A stretch of 8,128 bases of DNA. Origin: Kiritimatiellota bacterium. Its GTDB lineage: Bacteria > Verrucomicrobiota > Lentisphaeria > Victivallales > JAADHT01. The stretch lies in NCBI GenBank assembly GCA_013151705.1, contig JAADHT010000026.1, positions 1 to 8,128 on the forward strand, in the 5' to 3' direction. A program made the position numbers and the translations under genes. The notes beneath the pieces were generated by a model. It did not search any database and was not told the origin of the DNA. It saw nothing but the letters and a program-made list of their open reading frames with translations. Below, piece after piece: positions 1 to 5,483 of this stretch; the first letter of the stretch is position 1, and every line of letters starts with the position of its first letter.

Positions 1-130
1 AATTGACATTTACGGAGATGATATCGAGACCATTAAAACAAAATCGAACGAGACGGATTTATCCAGCATGCACACTGACAATCAACGCGCCACTCAACTT
101 GAACACCAGCAAAAACAGGAGGAGCAATGA
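1..130 (+). CDS. C-terminal tail of an unidentified protein (partial, runs in from the left)
   Basis: The frame whose first full codon starts at base 2 is open for 42 codons and ends in TGA at 128-130. The visible tail is very hydrophilic: it begins IDIYGDDIETIKTK and ends in a Gln/Glu-rich stretch (HQQKQEEQ). No domain is recognisable and there is no membrane segment, so function cannot be assigned. The stop overlaps the next start as ATGA (127-130), a classic arrangement for translational coupling, and this is the main reason to prefer this frame over the other open frame starting at base 3. The ribosome-binding site of the next gene (AGGAGG) lies inside these last codons. The start and most of the gene lie outside the window. 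Confidence 0.6.
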   Translation, partial: IDIYGDDIETIKTKSNETDLSSMHTDNQRATQLEHQQKQEEQ

Positions 131-480
131 ACTTGTTCAAAAAAAAGAGGCTGAATATCGAAGAAGAGGTGGAGTTTCTCTTCGACAATGACTTGGAACG
201 CCAGAAAAAACTGCGAAACGAAAAAATCGACTTCCAAACAATGAAATTCATAAACTTGGTGATTTTGGGATTTGTCGTTTTCTTCTTCCTGAAGGAATTG
301 AAAGGGAGTCCCGGCTTCGTCTATCTCTATTTATGGCTAATCATTATTACTGTTTGGGGACTTTTCACTCCGAGCGACAAACTGAAATATCTCCATGCTA
401 TCGATTTGTTGAAACGCAGATTCAAAGAGAATGAAAACGCTTGTCTTAACTCAGACGATGGTTCGGGAGACACCGAATAA
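127..480 (+). CDS. Small two-helix membrane protein of unknown function
   Basis: This encodes 117 residues. Residues 1-40 are hydrophilic and charged, with a basic start (NLFKKKR) and a probably helical acidic/basic stretch. Residues 41-56 and 63-81 are strongly hydrophobic and look like two transmembrane helices joined by a short KELKGSPG turn. The tail from about 82 is basic and then acidic, ending SDDGSGDTE. The positive-inside rule suggests both termini are cytoplasmic. The start is well supported: AGGAGG at 118-123 lies 3 bases from the ATG, with the further purines GAGC between. The gene overlaps the upstream stop by 4 bases, so the two are probably one operon and may act together. I do not recognise the family. 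No terminator directly follows; the first good one is at 848-879. Confidence 0.72.
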   Translation: MNLFKKKRLNIEEEVEFLFDNDLERQKKLRNEKIDFQTMKFINLVILGFVVFFFLKELKGSPGFVYLYLWLIIITVWGLFTPSDKLKYLHAIDLLKRRFKENENACLNSDDGSGDTE

Positions 481-506
481 GAACTCTTCAATCGGGATGT
501 TTGTGG

Positions 507-563
507 ATGATTATATTGAAAACCGCGCTTTGGGTGATCGCAGGATTGTTTGTTCTCGTCTGA
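507..563 (+). CDS. Possible 18-residue hydrophobic peptide or start of a decayed gene
   Basis: An ATG at 507, preceded by GGGA at about 9 bases, opens MIILKTALWVIAGLFVLV and stops at TGA 561-563. The peptide looks like a signal-peptide core or a single membrane helix. The same frame continues after the stop for 13 codons to a second stop at 603-605, and then reopens at 606. This could be a real membrane micropeptide, the head of a dead gene following the small membrane protein gene by 26 bases, or chance. Only the hydrophobic composition and the start context support it. Confidence 0.2.
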   Translation: MIILKTALWVIAGLFVLV

Positions 564-671
564 CTCAACGCCATAAGAGCCTCTCTTGTTTTGAACAAGA
601 ACTAGATGGAATCCGCATCACTCAACTCGGATGCTACTACTGACGAATCCGAGATGGTGGCACTTTCCCTT

Positions 672-712
672 GGGCGTTGCCCGCGGCTAAACTGCGGTTG
701 CCCCGTTGGGGC
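672..712 (+). repeat. GC-rich cluster of three small hairpins, possible dispersed intergenic repeat
   Basis: Three short inverted repeats follow one another. GGGC-gtt-GCCC occupies 672-682. CCGC (681-684) pairs with GCGG (694-697). GCCCC-gtt-GGGGC occupies 700-712. The first and third share the loop gtt. The block is much richer in G/C than its surroundings and ends in a G run (715-720). This resembles REP-like or other short dispersed palindromic elements, but family membership cannot be shown from one copy, and no second copy occurs in the window. Confidence 0.35.
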
Positions 713-805
713 GAGGGGGGTATCAGCCTCCAAAAAACTCAAAATTATCATAAAGTCAAGTCAGATGGTTGGTCTACGGAACATGCGAATGAATGTAAAT
801 ACGCC

Positions 806-840
806 GCGACGCGGGAGTAAGTCGCTCCTTTTAGGGCGAC
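806..840 (+). repeat. Mutually exclusive hairpins sharing GTCGC
   Basis: GTCGC at 821-825 can pair upstream with GCGAC (806-810) or downstream with GCGAC (836-840). The downstream form extends to a 7-bp stem, GTCGCTC / GGGCGAC (one G-U pair), with loop CTTTTA. The string gtcg(c)tccttttagg at 821-835 recurs with one base missing at 869-882, inside the terminator hairpin that follows. This could be part of a palindromic repeat element or an alternative-fold RNA leader. No gene downstream on the + strand would be controlled by it. Confidence 0.35.
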
Positions 841-847
841 ATTGGGG

Positions 848-879
848 GGATGACGAGGTGGAGCGCTCGTCGTCCTTTT
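848..879 (+). terminator. Rho-independent-type terminator, + strand
   Basis: GGATGACGAG (848-857) pairs with CTCGTCGTCC (866-875) in a 10-bp stem with one G-U pair and an 8-base loop, followed by TTTT (876-879). It would end transcripts coming from the left-hand + strand genes and shields them from the convergent pyrC, whose stop is at 895. Read from the other strand the hairpin has no T tract, so at best it slows pyrC transcription. Confidence 0.5.
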
Positions 880-894
880 AGGAAACAATTACGT

Positions 895-2196
895 TTAAAG
901 CGTGGCTAACACCGAGAGGTTTTCGCTGAAAACGGGATTTCCTTTCACAATGGTCCCCATGATTTTTCCGCGGAACTCGCGGCCGTCGAACGGAGTGTTC
1001 GTCGATTTCGAGTGGAATTTCGAGCTGTCGACCACGTGTTTCGCTTCGGGTGAGAATATCGTGATGTCGGCCATCGCTCCTTCAGTTAAGGTTCCGGCTT
1101 CGACGCCAAGAATTCCAGCCGGGCCGGTCGTGAATTTCGCTACCAGCTCCGGCAACGTCAAACGCTTGGATTCCACCAGCTCCGTGAAACAGACGGGGAA
1201 CGCCGTCTCCAAGCCGACAATTCCGAACGGGGCGTAGTCGAATTCCACGAGTTTCGAGGTTTTCGTGTGCGGAGCGTGATCGGTGGCGATGGCCTCGATG
1301 GTGCCGTCCGCCAGACCTTCGATTATGGTTTGGCGATGCTCCTCCGACATCAACGGCGGCTTCATTTTGAAATTGGAGTCGAACGATTTCAGATTCTCGT
1401 CTGTGAGCGATATGTGATGCGGAGTCGCTTCGGCCGTAACCTTGACTCCTCTTTTACGCGCTTCTCTGACTTGTCTCACACTACCCGCCGAACTGATATG
1501 CTGAATATGCACCCTGGTGTCCGTCATTTCGGCGAGAATCAGGTCGCGGGCCACCATCAACTCCTCCGAGGCGGCTGGAATGCCGCGGAGACCAAGCAGG
1601 GTGGACCAATGTCCTTCGTGCATCACCCCGTCGCCCGCGAGAACGTCGTCTTCGCAATGATCGAAAACCGGCAGGTCGAACGATGACGCGTATTCCATAA
1701 TGTGCCGCATCAACTCGTGATTTTGAACACATCGACCGTCATCGGTCAATGCGACCACGCCAAACTGCTTCAAGCTGCCGATGCTGGTCATCTCCTCGCC
1801 TTTCAAGTCTTTGGTGAGCGACGCGCATAAAAACACGTTCACCACTCCCTCTTCGTTGGCGTGTTTACGGATGTATTCCAGCGTGCCGGCGTTGTCGGCC
1901 ACCGGCGAGGTGTTGGGCATAGCCACAATGGAAGTGAATCCTCCGGCGGCGGCGGCCGTCGTCGCGGTTGTTATTGTTTCCGCGTCGGTGTTGCCGGGTT
2001 GCCTGAGGTGAGTGTGGAGGTCTATGAACCCCGGGGCCGCGACGCAACCGGATATATCGACGCGCTCCGCATCCGGAATCGTGGACGGATCGACGATTCT
2101 TCCGTCGCTCACGCCAATCTCTTTTTCGCTGTCGGTTCCGGAGATCGGATCAATCACTCTTCCATTCGCCAACACGTATTTATTGTTTTCAGCCAT
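895..2196 (-). CDS. pyrC: Dihydroorotase, class I (433 aa)
   Basis: Dihydroorotase is the third step of de novo pyrimidine synthesis, reversibly cyclising N-carbamoyl-L-aspartate to dihydroorotate in the cytoplasm. The protein belongs to the amidohydrolase superfamily and has the hallmarks of the class I bacterial enzyme: FIDLHTHLRQPG (metal ligands H61 and H63, with R65 for substrate), PNTSP at 95-99, TDDG (D152, bridging aspartate), FDHCED (H180), HIQHIS (H233) and ATDHAPH (D306, catalytic base). The C-terminal part carries the usual small beta domain ending in GKIMGTIVKGNPVF. Length is normal for class I. The ATG at 2194-2196 is preferred to an in-frame TTG nine bases upstream, because GGAGG lies 9 bases before the ATG but would abut the TTG. 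It stands alone, with no other pyr gene in the window. The glycosylase upstream on the same strand ends at its own terminator, so pyrC probably has a separate promoter. Confidence 0.96.
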   Translation of the reverse strand: MAENNKYVLANGRVIDPISGTDSEKEIGVSDGRIVDPSTIPDAERVDISGCVAAPGFIDLHTHLRQPGNTDAETITTATTAAAAGGFTSIVAMPNTSPVADNAGTLEYIRKHANEEGVVNVFLCASLTKDLKGEEMTSIGSLKQFGVVALTDDGRCVQNHELMRHIMEYASSFDLPVFDHCEDDVLAGDGVMHEGHWSTLLGLRGIPAASEELMVARDLILAEMTDTRVHIQHISSAGSVRQVREARKRGVKVTAEATPHHISLTDENLKSFDSNFKMKPPLMSEEHRQTIIEGLADGTIEAIATDHAPHTKTSKLVEFDYAPFGIVGLETAFPVCFTELVESKRLTLPELVAKFTTGPAGILGVEAGTLTEGAMADITIFSPEAKHVVDSSKFHSKSTNTPFDGREFRGKIMGTIVKGNPVFSENLSVLATL

Positions 2197-2205
2197 TGAA
2201 GTCAA

Positions 2206-2210
2206 CCTCC
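2206..2210 (-). promoter_or_regulatory. Ribosome-binding site of pyrC
   Basis: On the minus strand this reads GGAGG, 9 bases before the ATG at 2196. It decides the start, because the in-frame TTG at 2205 would have no spacer. Confidence 0.75.
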
Positions 2211-2304
2211 GAATAAGATGTTTCCAATGCGGCGACTTTCATCGAGATAGCGTCGCTTCATCCCAAATATACTTCGGAATTCGAAATAAACAATACGTCA
2301 AGTC

Positions 2305-2317
2305 ATTGATTTTCAAT
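2305..2317 (-). repeat. Small inverted repeat upstream of pyrC
   Basis: ATTGA-ttt-TCAAT is a perfect 5-bp inverted repeat about 110 bases upstream of the pyrC start, in AT-rich DNA where a promoter is expected. It could be an operator half-site pair or chance. A nearby TTGAAA with TATTGT 15 bases later (minus strand) is a weak promoter candidate. No PyrR-type leader or attenuator hairpin is visible. Confidence 0.2.
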
Positions 2318-2801
2318 TATCGAGGCTTGATCTTCACTCTTCCGCAGGTATGATAACTCGTGTCTGAACCAGTGCGACCATCTCCCCAAAAAGGTTGTTG
2401 CTTATTAGAATACAATCTGATCCGGAATTTTTCGATTAAACTCGACGGGTGATTGTTTTGTTTCAAATAGATAGAAATAACGGGATTCCACTGCGACACC
2501 AGTTGCGCGAAGGATTGCTCAAGCATGCTTCGACTCTCGGAGTTGGAGCTAAAATGCCGACGGAGGAGGAACTCTGCGCGACATTCTCGGTCGCTAGAAT
2601 GACCCCGTGAGCGGAGCGTTGATACACCATTGCGCCCATTACGACCATCCATATCTGCGGGCCTACCGCTTCGCCGTCAAGCGAAACTCTCCATCACTCG
2701 CCCCCGTTTTAACCGAGCGGAATTCGACTCGGCGATAGCTGCTTAATTTTGTGTTTCTCGAAAGTCCTCCCCGCGTCTTTTGTTAACTCCTCTATGAACA
2801 T
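2317..2801 (-). pseudogene. Possible decayed coding region in three frames, family unknown
   Basis: No intact gene is visible between pyrC and the glycosylase gene, but on the minus strand protein-like pieces lie in order. The first is an ATG frame at 2801-2709 beginning MFIEELTKDAGRTFEKHK and stopped after 30 codons. The second is a frame at 2648-2463 containing GAMVYQRSAHGVILATE. The third is a frame ending at 2317 with residues such as SLIEKFRIRLYSNKQQPFWG. They sit in different frames with stops between, as expected for a gene broken by frameshifts. None has a good ribosome-binding site. I do not recognise a family; the middle piece recalls endonuclease-like strands of the Mrr type only loosely. 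All three could be chance frames. Confidence 0.25.
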
Positions 2802-2843
2802 CGCTGCTACATTTTTGCAAAATAAATGAGGCTAGCCAACCTC

Positions 2844-2868
2844 AAAAAAAAATCGGCAATATCCGACT
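2844..2868 (-). terminator. Rho-independent-type terminator of the uracil-DNA glycosylase gene
   Basis: On the minus strand, AGTCGG pairs with CCGATT (6 bp including one G-U pair) around the loop ATATTG, and the stem runs into nine consecutive T (the A run 2844-2852 on +). It lies about 80 bases beyond the stop at 2947. The stem is short but the T tract is long. Confidence 0.55.
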
Positions 2869-2946
2869 AACGAACGCTAACGGGGAAGGAAGTAATGTTT
2901 TGCCATTCGACACGAGCGGGAAATCAGCGGGAAAGATGGAGGGCGT

Positions 2947-3768
2947 TTATCGTCCGCTGATGGGGGAGCGGGATTTTCCGAAAAAGGCCATGACCTTCTG
3001 CAGATCCTCCCAGACGTCCTTTTTCGACGACGGATTTCTCAGCAGATACGCCGGATGGAATGTGGGCATGACTTTTATTCCGTTGTAGTCCAGCCAATTG
3101 CCTCTGGCGCGGGTGATGCCGGTCCTTCCCATAAGGTATTTCAACGCTATCGCGCCTAGCAGAACGATAACTTTCGGTTCGACCAGTTCGATCTGCCTGC
3201 GCAAAAACGGCAGACATGCCGTGGCCTCATCGTCCTCCGGATTGCGGTTTCCCGGCGGATGGCATTTGATTATGTTGGCTATGAACACTTCGGAACGCGA
3301 AAAACGCATCGCGTTTATCATTTTGGTGAGCAACTGACCGGCTTCGCCCACGAACGGCACGCCTTGCCGATCCTCATCCCGACCAGGCCCCTCGCCGATG
3401 AACATAAGGTCCGCGTTGGCGGAGCCCGCTCCGAAGACGACGTTCTTCCGGTTGGAGCGCAACGGACAACCCACGCATTCGCGAACGGCCTCAAAAAGAG
3501 CGTTCATATCCATTCGAGCCACATTTTCCGGAGGAACGGCTTGAAACGTCGGAGGAGTCCGCGGGGACGCTTCCAATCGAAAATCGGCGGCGGGAACTTG
3601 AACCCGCTGAATTGGCTCGGGAGCGGCGCTTGCCGCGTCCTGAGGCATGTCCGTATGGAACTCGTCGAGAATCTCCCGCGGAATATTCGCGAATTTCGCG
3701 GTTTCCGCCTCAACGGTCAGTGTTTTGGAAATGTCGTCTAAAATGGAGGAATCCTGAACGCGGCTCAT
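2947..3768 (-). CDS. udg: Type-4 (4Fe-4S) uracil-DNA glycosylase (273 aa)
   Basis: This enzyme removes uracil arising from cytosine deamination and starts base excision repair. The family-4 signature is complete. Motif A is GEGPGRDEDRQGVPFVG (125-141). Motif B is HPAYLLR (238-244). Four cysteines for the iron-sulfur cluster are C98-X2-C101 and C169-X15-C185, the latter pair flanking PPGNRNP. The core (about 90-265) is full length. Residues 1-85 are an extension rich in Ala, Pro, Asp and Glu without a recognisable domain, probably flexible; related proteins are often annotated as SPO1 DNA-polymerase-like. The ATG at 3766-3768 is chosen because AAGGA precedes it at about 7 bases. An in-frame TTG 25 codons upstream lacks such a site and would translate the promoter region. 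It is transcribed alone, with its own promoter candidate and terminator, divergent from tRNA-Glu. Confidence 0.94.
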   Translation of the reverse strand: MSRVQDSSILDDISKTLTVEAETAKFANIPREILDEFHTDMPQDAASAAPEPIQRVQVPAADFRLEASPRTPPTFQAVPPENVARMDMNALFEAVRECVGCPLRSNRKNVVFGAGSANADLMFIGEGPGRDEDRQGVPFVGEAGQLLTKMINAMRFSRSEVFIANIIKCHPPGNRNPEDDEATACLPFLRRQIELVEPKVIVLLGAIALKYLMGRTGITRARGNWLDYNGIKVMPTFHPAYLLRNPSSKKDVWEDLQKVMAFFGKSRSPISGR

Positions 3769-3815
3769 TTGCTTATCCTTGATCTTGTGGAGACAACGTG
3801 ACGCGAATAAGCGGA

Positions 3816-3849
3816 AACATAGCACCTTTTTACCGCGGTTCAACGCGGT
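3816..3849 (-). promoter_or_regulatory. Putative promoter and overlapping operator-like inverted repeat of udg
   Basis: On the minus strand TTGAAC (3843-3838) and TATGTT (3821-3816) are separated by 16 bases, each matching 4 of 6 sigma-70 consensus positions, giving a leader of about 40 bases. The -35 hexamer is exactly the 6-base spacer of a perfect inverted repeat ACCGCG-N6-CGCGGT (3832-3849). A protein bound there would cover the -35 element. The promoter itself is moderate, and the repeat may also act only as a hairpin. Confidence 0.35.
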
Positions 3850-3959
3850 GCCGGGGAATTTCCGGAGTCGTTATGGAATGGTGTTCTCTATTCGCTTTTT
3901 AAAGTTCACCGTCTAATTCCAGCATTTTCGTCATTCCGCGGCGATCGAGTCGATTTCCG

Positions 3960-3980
3960 CTGAAAATCCAATTTTTTCAG
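3960..3980. repeat. 7-bp inverted repeat in the udg/tRNA-Glu divergent region
   Basis: CTGAAAA (3960-3966) and TTTTCAG (3974-3980) are perfectly complementary with a 7-base spacer. No T tract follows on either strand, so it is not a clear terminator. It lies upstream of both divergent transcripts and could be a protein-binding site. The rest of 3850-3959 shows nothing I can name. Confidence 0.25.
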
Positions 3981-3990
3981 GTTGATTTGG

Positions 3991-4058
3991 AAAAAAATGG
4001 AAAAAAAAACGGTTTTTTTTGTTTTTCATCTTGACATACCACTATTTTTCAGTAGAGT
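3991..4058 (+). promoter_or_regulatory. Strong sigma-70-type promoter of tRNA-Glu with upstream A/T tracts
   Basis: TTGACA (4031-4036) is a perfect -35 element, followed after 16 bases by TAGAGT (4053-4058, 4 of 6 matches). Initiation near 4065 would leave about 10 bases before the tRNA. Immediately upstream are runs A7 (3991-3997), A9 (4001-4009), T8 (4013-4020) and T5 (4022-4026), as in UP elements or intrinsically curved DNA of stable-RNA promoters. A GC-rich stretch CGCCCCGC follows the -10, as in discriminators of growth-rate-controlled promoters. Confidence 0.7.
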
Positions 4059-4075
4059 TACGCCCCGCTTCTTGC

Positions 4076-4151
4076 GTCCCCATCGTCTAGAGGCCTAGGA
4101 CACTGGGTTTTCATCCCAGCAACAGGGGTTCGAATCCCCTTGGGGATGCCA
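4076..4151 (+). tRNA. tRNA-Glu (anticodon UUC)
   Basis: A complete 76-base cloverleaf with encoded CCA. The acceptor GTCCCCA pairs with TGGGGAT, the first pair being G-U. The D arm GTC/GAC carries the AGAGGCCTAGG loop. The anticodon stem CTGGG/CCCAG encloses TTTTCAT with anticodon TTC at 4110-4112. The T arm AGGGG/CCCCT has loop TTCGAAT. Discriminator G, then CCA at 4149-4151. The body closely follows the bacterial tRNA-Glu pattern. It is a single gene, divergent from udg, with a T6 run at about 4158-4163 just downstream that may help end transcription. Confidence 0.97.
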
Positions 4152-4229
4152 TCACCTTTTTTAAGCATTTTTCACCATCGCTTCGCTGGATGGAAAACGC
4201 GTAGGCGCGTTCGAGAAGTAGTCGCCGCG

Positions 4230-4349
4230 CGGATGCTTGAAGAGAAGCGCCGGCTCGGGCCTCATCCCGGGCCTTCCAGTCTCGAGACTCGATGGCTCGA
4301 CGCGCTCCAAAGACGTCTCCGGGATTAAACCCGGTGGATTCGGATGCTT
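4230..4349. repeat. Palindrome-rich block flanked by 9-bp direct repeats
   Basis: CGGATGCTT occurs at 4230-4238 and again at 4341-4349. Between the copies lie CCCGGG (4266-4271), a perfect 12-bp palindrome AGTCTCGAGACT (4278-4289), AGACGTCT (4311-4318) and the hairpin CCGGG-attaaa-CCCGG (4319-4334). The last lies about 70 bases beyond the fumarase stop and might serve as a weak terminator, though no T tract follows. The arrangement would suit a small insertion with target duplication or a remnant of a dispersed repeat, but no terminal inverted repeats or transposase are seen. Confidence 0.35.
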
Positions 4350-4405
4350 ATCCTCTTCGTATTTACCCAATTCCGTGTCGGAAGTGTGCTAGAACAGGCT
4401 GCAAT

Positions 4406-5251
4406 TCAAATTTCGCGGACGGCGTGTCTGGCGGCGTGGCAGTTGAGGTTCACGGCGACGGGTAGCGAGGCGATGTGGCACGGATGGTTTTCTATGTGCG
4501 CCGCCAAAGCGGTGTTGCGCCCTCCGAGTCCCTGGGGACCGATGCCCGAGCGGTTGATTCGCTCCAGAATCTCGGTTTCCAACGCGGCGTACTCCTCGTT
4601 CGGATTCCTCGAGCCTATCTCGCGCAGCAGCGCTTTTTTCGCGAGAATCGCGCATTTCTCGAAGGTCCCGCCCACTCCGACGCCCACCACCACCGGTGGA
4701 CAAGGATTGCCGCCCGCGCGGACGACGGTGTCCACGACGAAATCCACGACTCCCGCGCGCCCTTGGGAGGGTTTGAGCATGGCGATCGCGCTCATATTCT
4801 CCGAGCCGCCGCCTTTCGGGGCGAGAGTTACGCGGAGTTTGTCGCCCGGCACCAAAGTCAAGTGGATAACGGGAGGGGTGTTGTCGCCGGTGTTCTCGCG
4901 GTTGAAGATCGGATCCCGGACTATCGATTTGCGAAGGAATCCGCGTTCATAGCCTAGGGCCGTTCCTTCGGTCAGCGCGTCCTCCAGGATTCCTCCCGCG
5001 ACTCTCGCGTCCACTCCCATTTCGATGAAGAAAACCGCGAATCCCGTATCCTGGCATATCGGACAACCCGTAGTCTCCGCGATCTCCGCGTTTTTCAGGC
5101 AATCTGCGAGAATAGCGGCTCCCAACGGAGACGTCTCGCCGCCTTTTCCGATCTTGATGGCGGTTTTGACGTCGTCGGGCAGGCGCGTGGCGGCTTTTTC
5201 GCAAAGCTCAGCCGTCCTCTCGACGATCAAATCGTAGTCTATTTCCCTCAT
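4406..5251 (-). CDS. Class I fumarate hydratase alpha subunit (TtdA/FumA N-terminal type, 281 aa)
   Basis: This is the iron-sulfur catalytic subunit of a two-subunit class I fumarase or tartrate dehydratase, which reversibly hydrates fumarate to L-malate using a 4Fe-4S cluster with a free iron. Family motifs are in order: GCPICQDTG (62-70), KGGGSENMS (147-154), GGNPCPPVVVGVGVGGTFE (180-198) and PVAVNLNCHAARH (264-276). Cys66, Cys184 and Cys271 are the likely cluster ligands, with Cys63 extra. Length matches the usual 280-300 residue alpha subunit. The start at 5249-5251 is preceded by GAGGA at 10 bases. The frame stays open 37 codons further upstream, but that stretch has no ribosome-binding site and no family similarity. 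The beta subunit normally follows directly; here downstream DNA holds only the repeat block and tRNA-Glu. Fumarate and tartrate specificity cannot be separated from this subunit, so no symbol is given. Confidence 0.92.
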   Translation of the reverse strand: MREIDYDLIVERTAELCEKAATRLPDDVKTAIKIGKGGETSPLGAAILADCLKNAEIAETTGCPICQDTGFAVFFIEMGVDARVAGGILEDALTEGTALGYERGFLRKSIVRDPIFNRENTGDNTPPVIHLTLVPGDKLRVTLAPKGGGSENMSAIAMLKPSQGRAGVVDFVVDTVVRAGGNPCPPVVVGVGVGGTFEKCAILAKKALLREIGSRNPNEEYAALETEILERINRSGIGPQGLGGRNTALAAHIENHPCHIASLPVAVNLNCHAARHAVREI

Positions 5252-5443
5252 TTCGTTATAGTCCTCAGTTATCGGCTGAGCGCTGCCTTCGGTTGCCGGG
5301 GCGCTCGCCACTCTCCAGTCCGAATGACGCATTTTCAGAGCTGCGACGCCGGAAGAGGGCACTTGCGCATTCGAATTACCTAATGGTAGGACACCGTCCG
5401 CGAAAGCGCCCTGCCATTTTTGCGAATTTCGATATTCGGAGTA

Positions 5444-5476
5444 AGAGTGGACGGCCTGGAAGGATCGTCCTACTCT
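5444..5476 (-). terminator. Hairpin just after nadB, possible weak terminator or processing site
   Basis: Reading the minus strand, AGAGTAGGAC pairs with GTCCACTCT in a 9-bp stem with one bulged A and a 14-base loop. It starts 8 bases beyond the nadB stop. Only short T runs follow, so intrinsic termination would be inefficient. It may stabilise the nadB 3' end or permit read-through into the fumarase gene 190 bases on. Confidence 0.35.
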
Positions 5477-5483
5477 CTCCGAG

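Larger units (their letters stand above)
2211..2946. other. Gene-poor interval between pyrC and the uracil-DNA glycosylase gene
   Basis: About 740 bases without an intact gene. Contents that can be named are the pyrC upstream region with a small inverted repeat (2305-2317), scattered coding-like fragments on the minus strand, an imperfect 20-bp palindrome around GAATTC (2713-2732, arms CCGAG and CTCGG), a small hairpin TTCGC/GCGAA near 2670-2684, and the glycosylase terminator (2844-2868). Base composition is more AT-rich than the flanking genes. No tRNA, IS ends or CRISPR repeats were seen. Confidence 0.6.

Noticed and set aside
606..881. 91-codon + frame over the hairpin-rich gap
   Set aside because: Its translation runs through the GC hairpins and the terminator stem, has no ribosome-binding site and is low in protein-like character; better explained as repeat DNA.
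902..2199. Several open frames of 76-139 codons on the + strand
   Set aside because: They lie antisense to pyrC, whose full set of metal-binding motifs proves the coding strand; no ribosome-binding sites or domains.
3960..3980. Terminator between udg and tRNA-Glu
   Set aside because: The inverted repeat is not followed by a T tract on either strand and lies upstream of both divergent transcripts.
4076..4151. tRNA-Glu as an integration site of a mobile element
   Set aside because: No second copy of the tRNA 3' end, integrase or excisionase is present in the window.
4140..4370. Open frames of 62 and 69 codons on opposite strands downstream of tRNA-Glu
   Set aside because: They overlap each other and the palindrome block; one begins inside the tRNA; no start signals.
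5252..5362. 37-codon in-frame extension upstream of the fumarase alpha start
   Set aside because: No ribosome-binding site upstream, and the class I alpha subunit normally begins close to the MREIDYD-like start.
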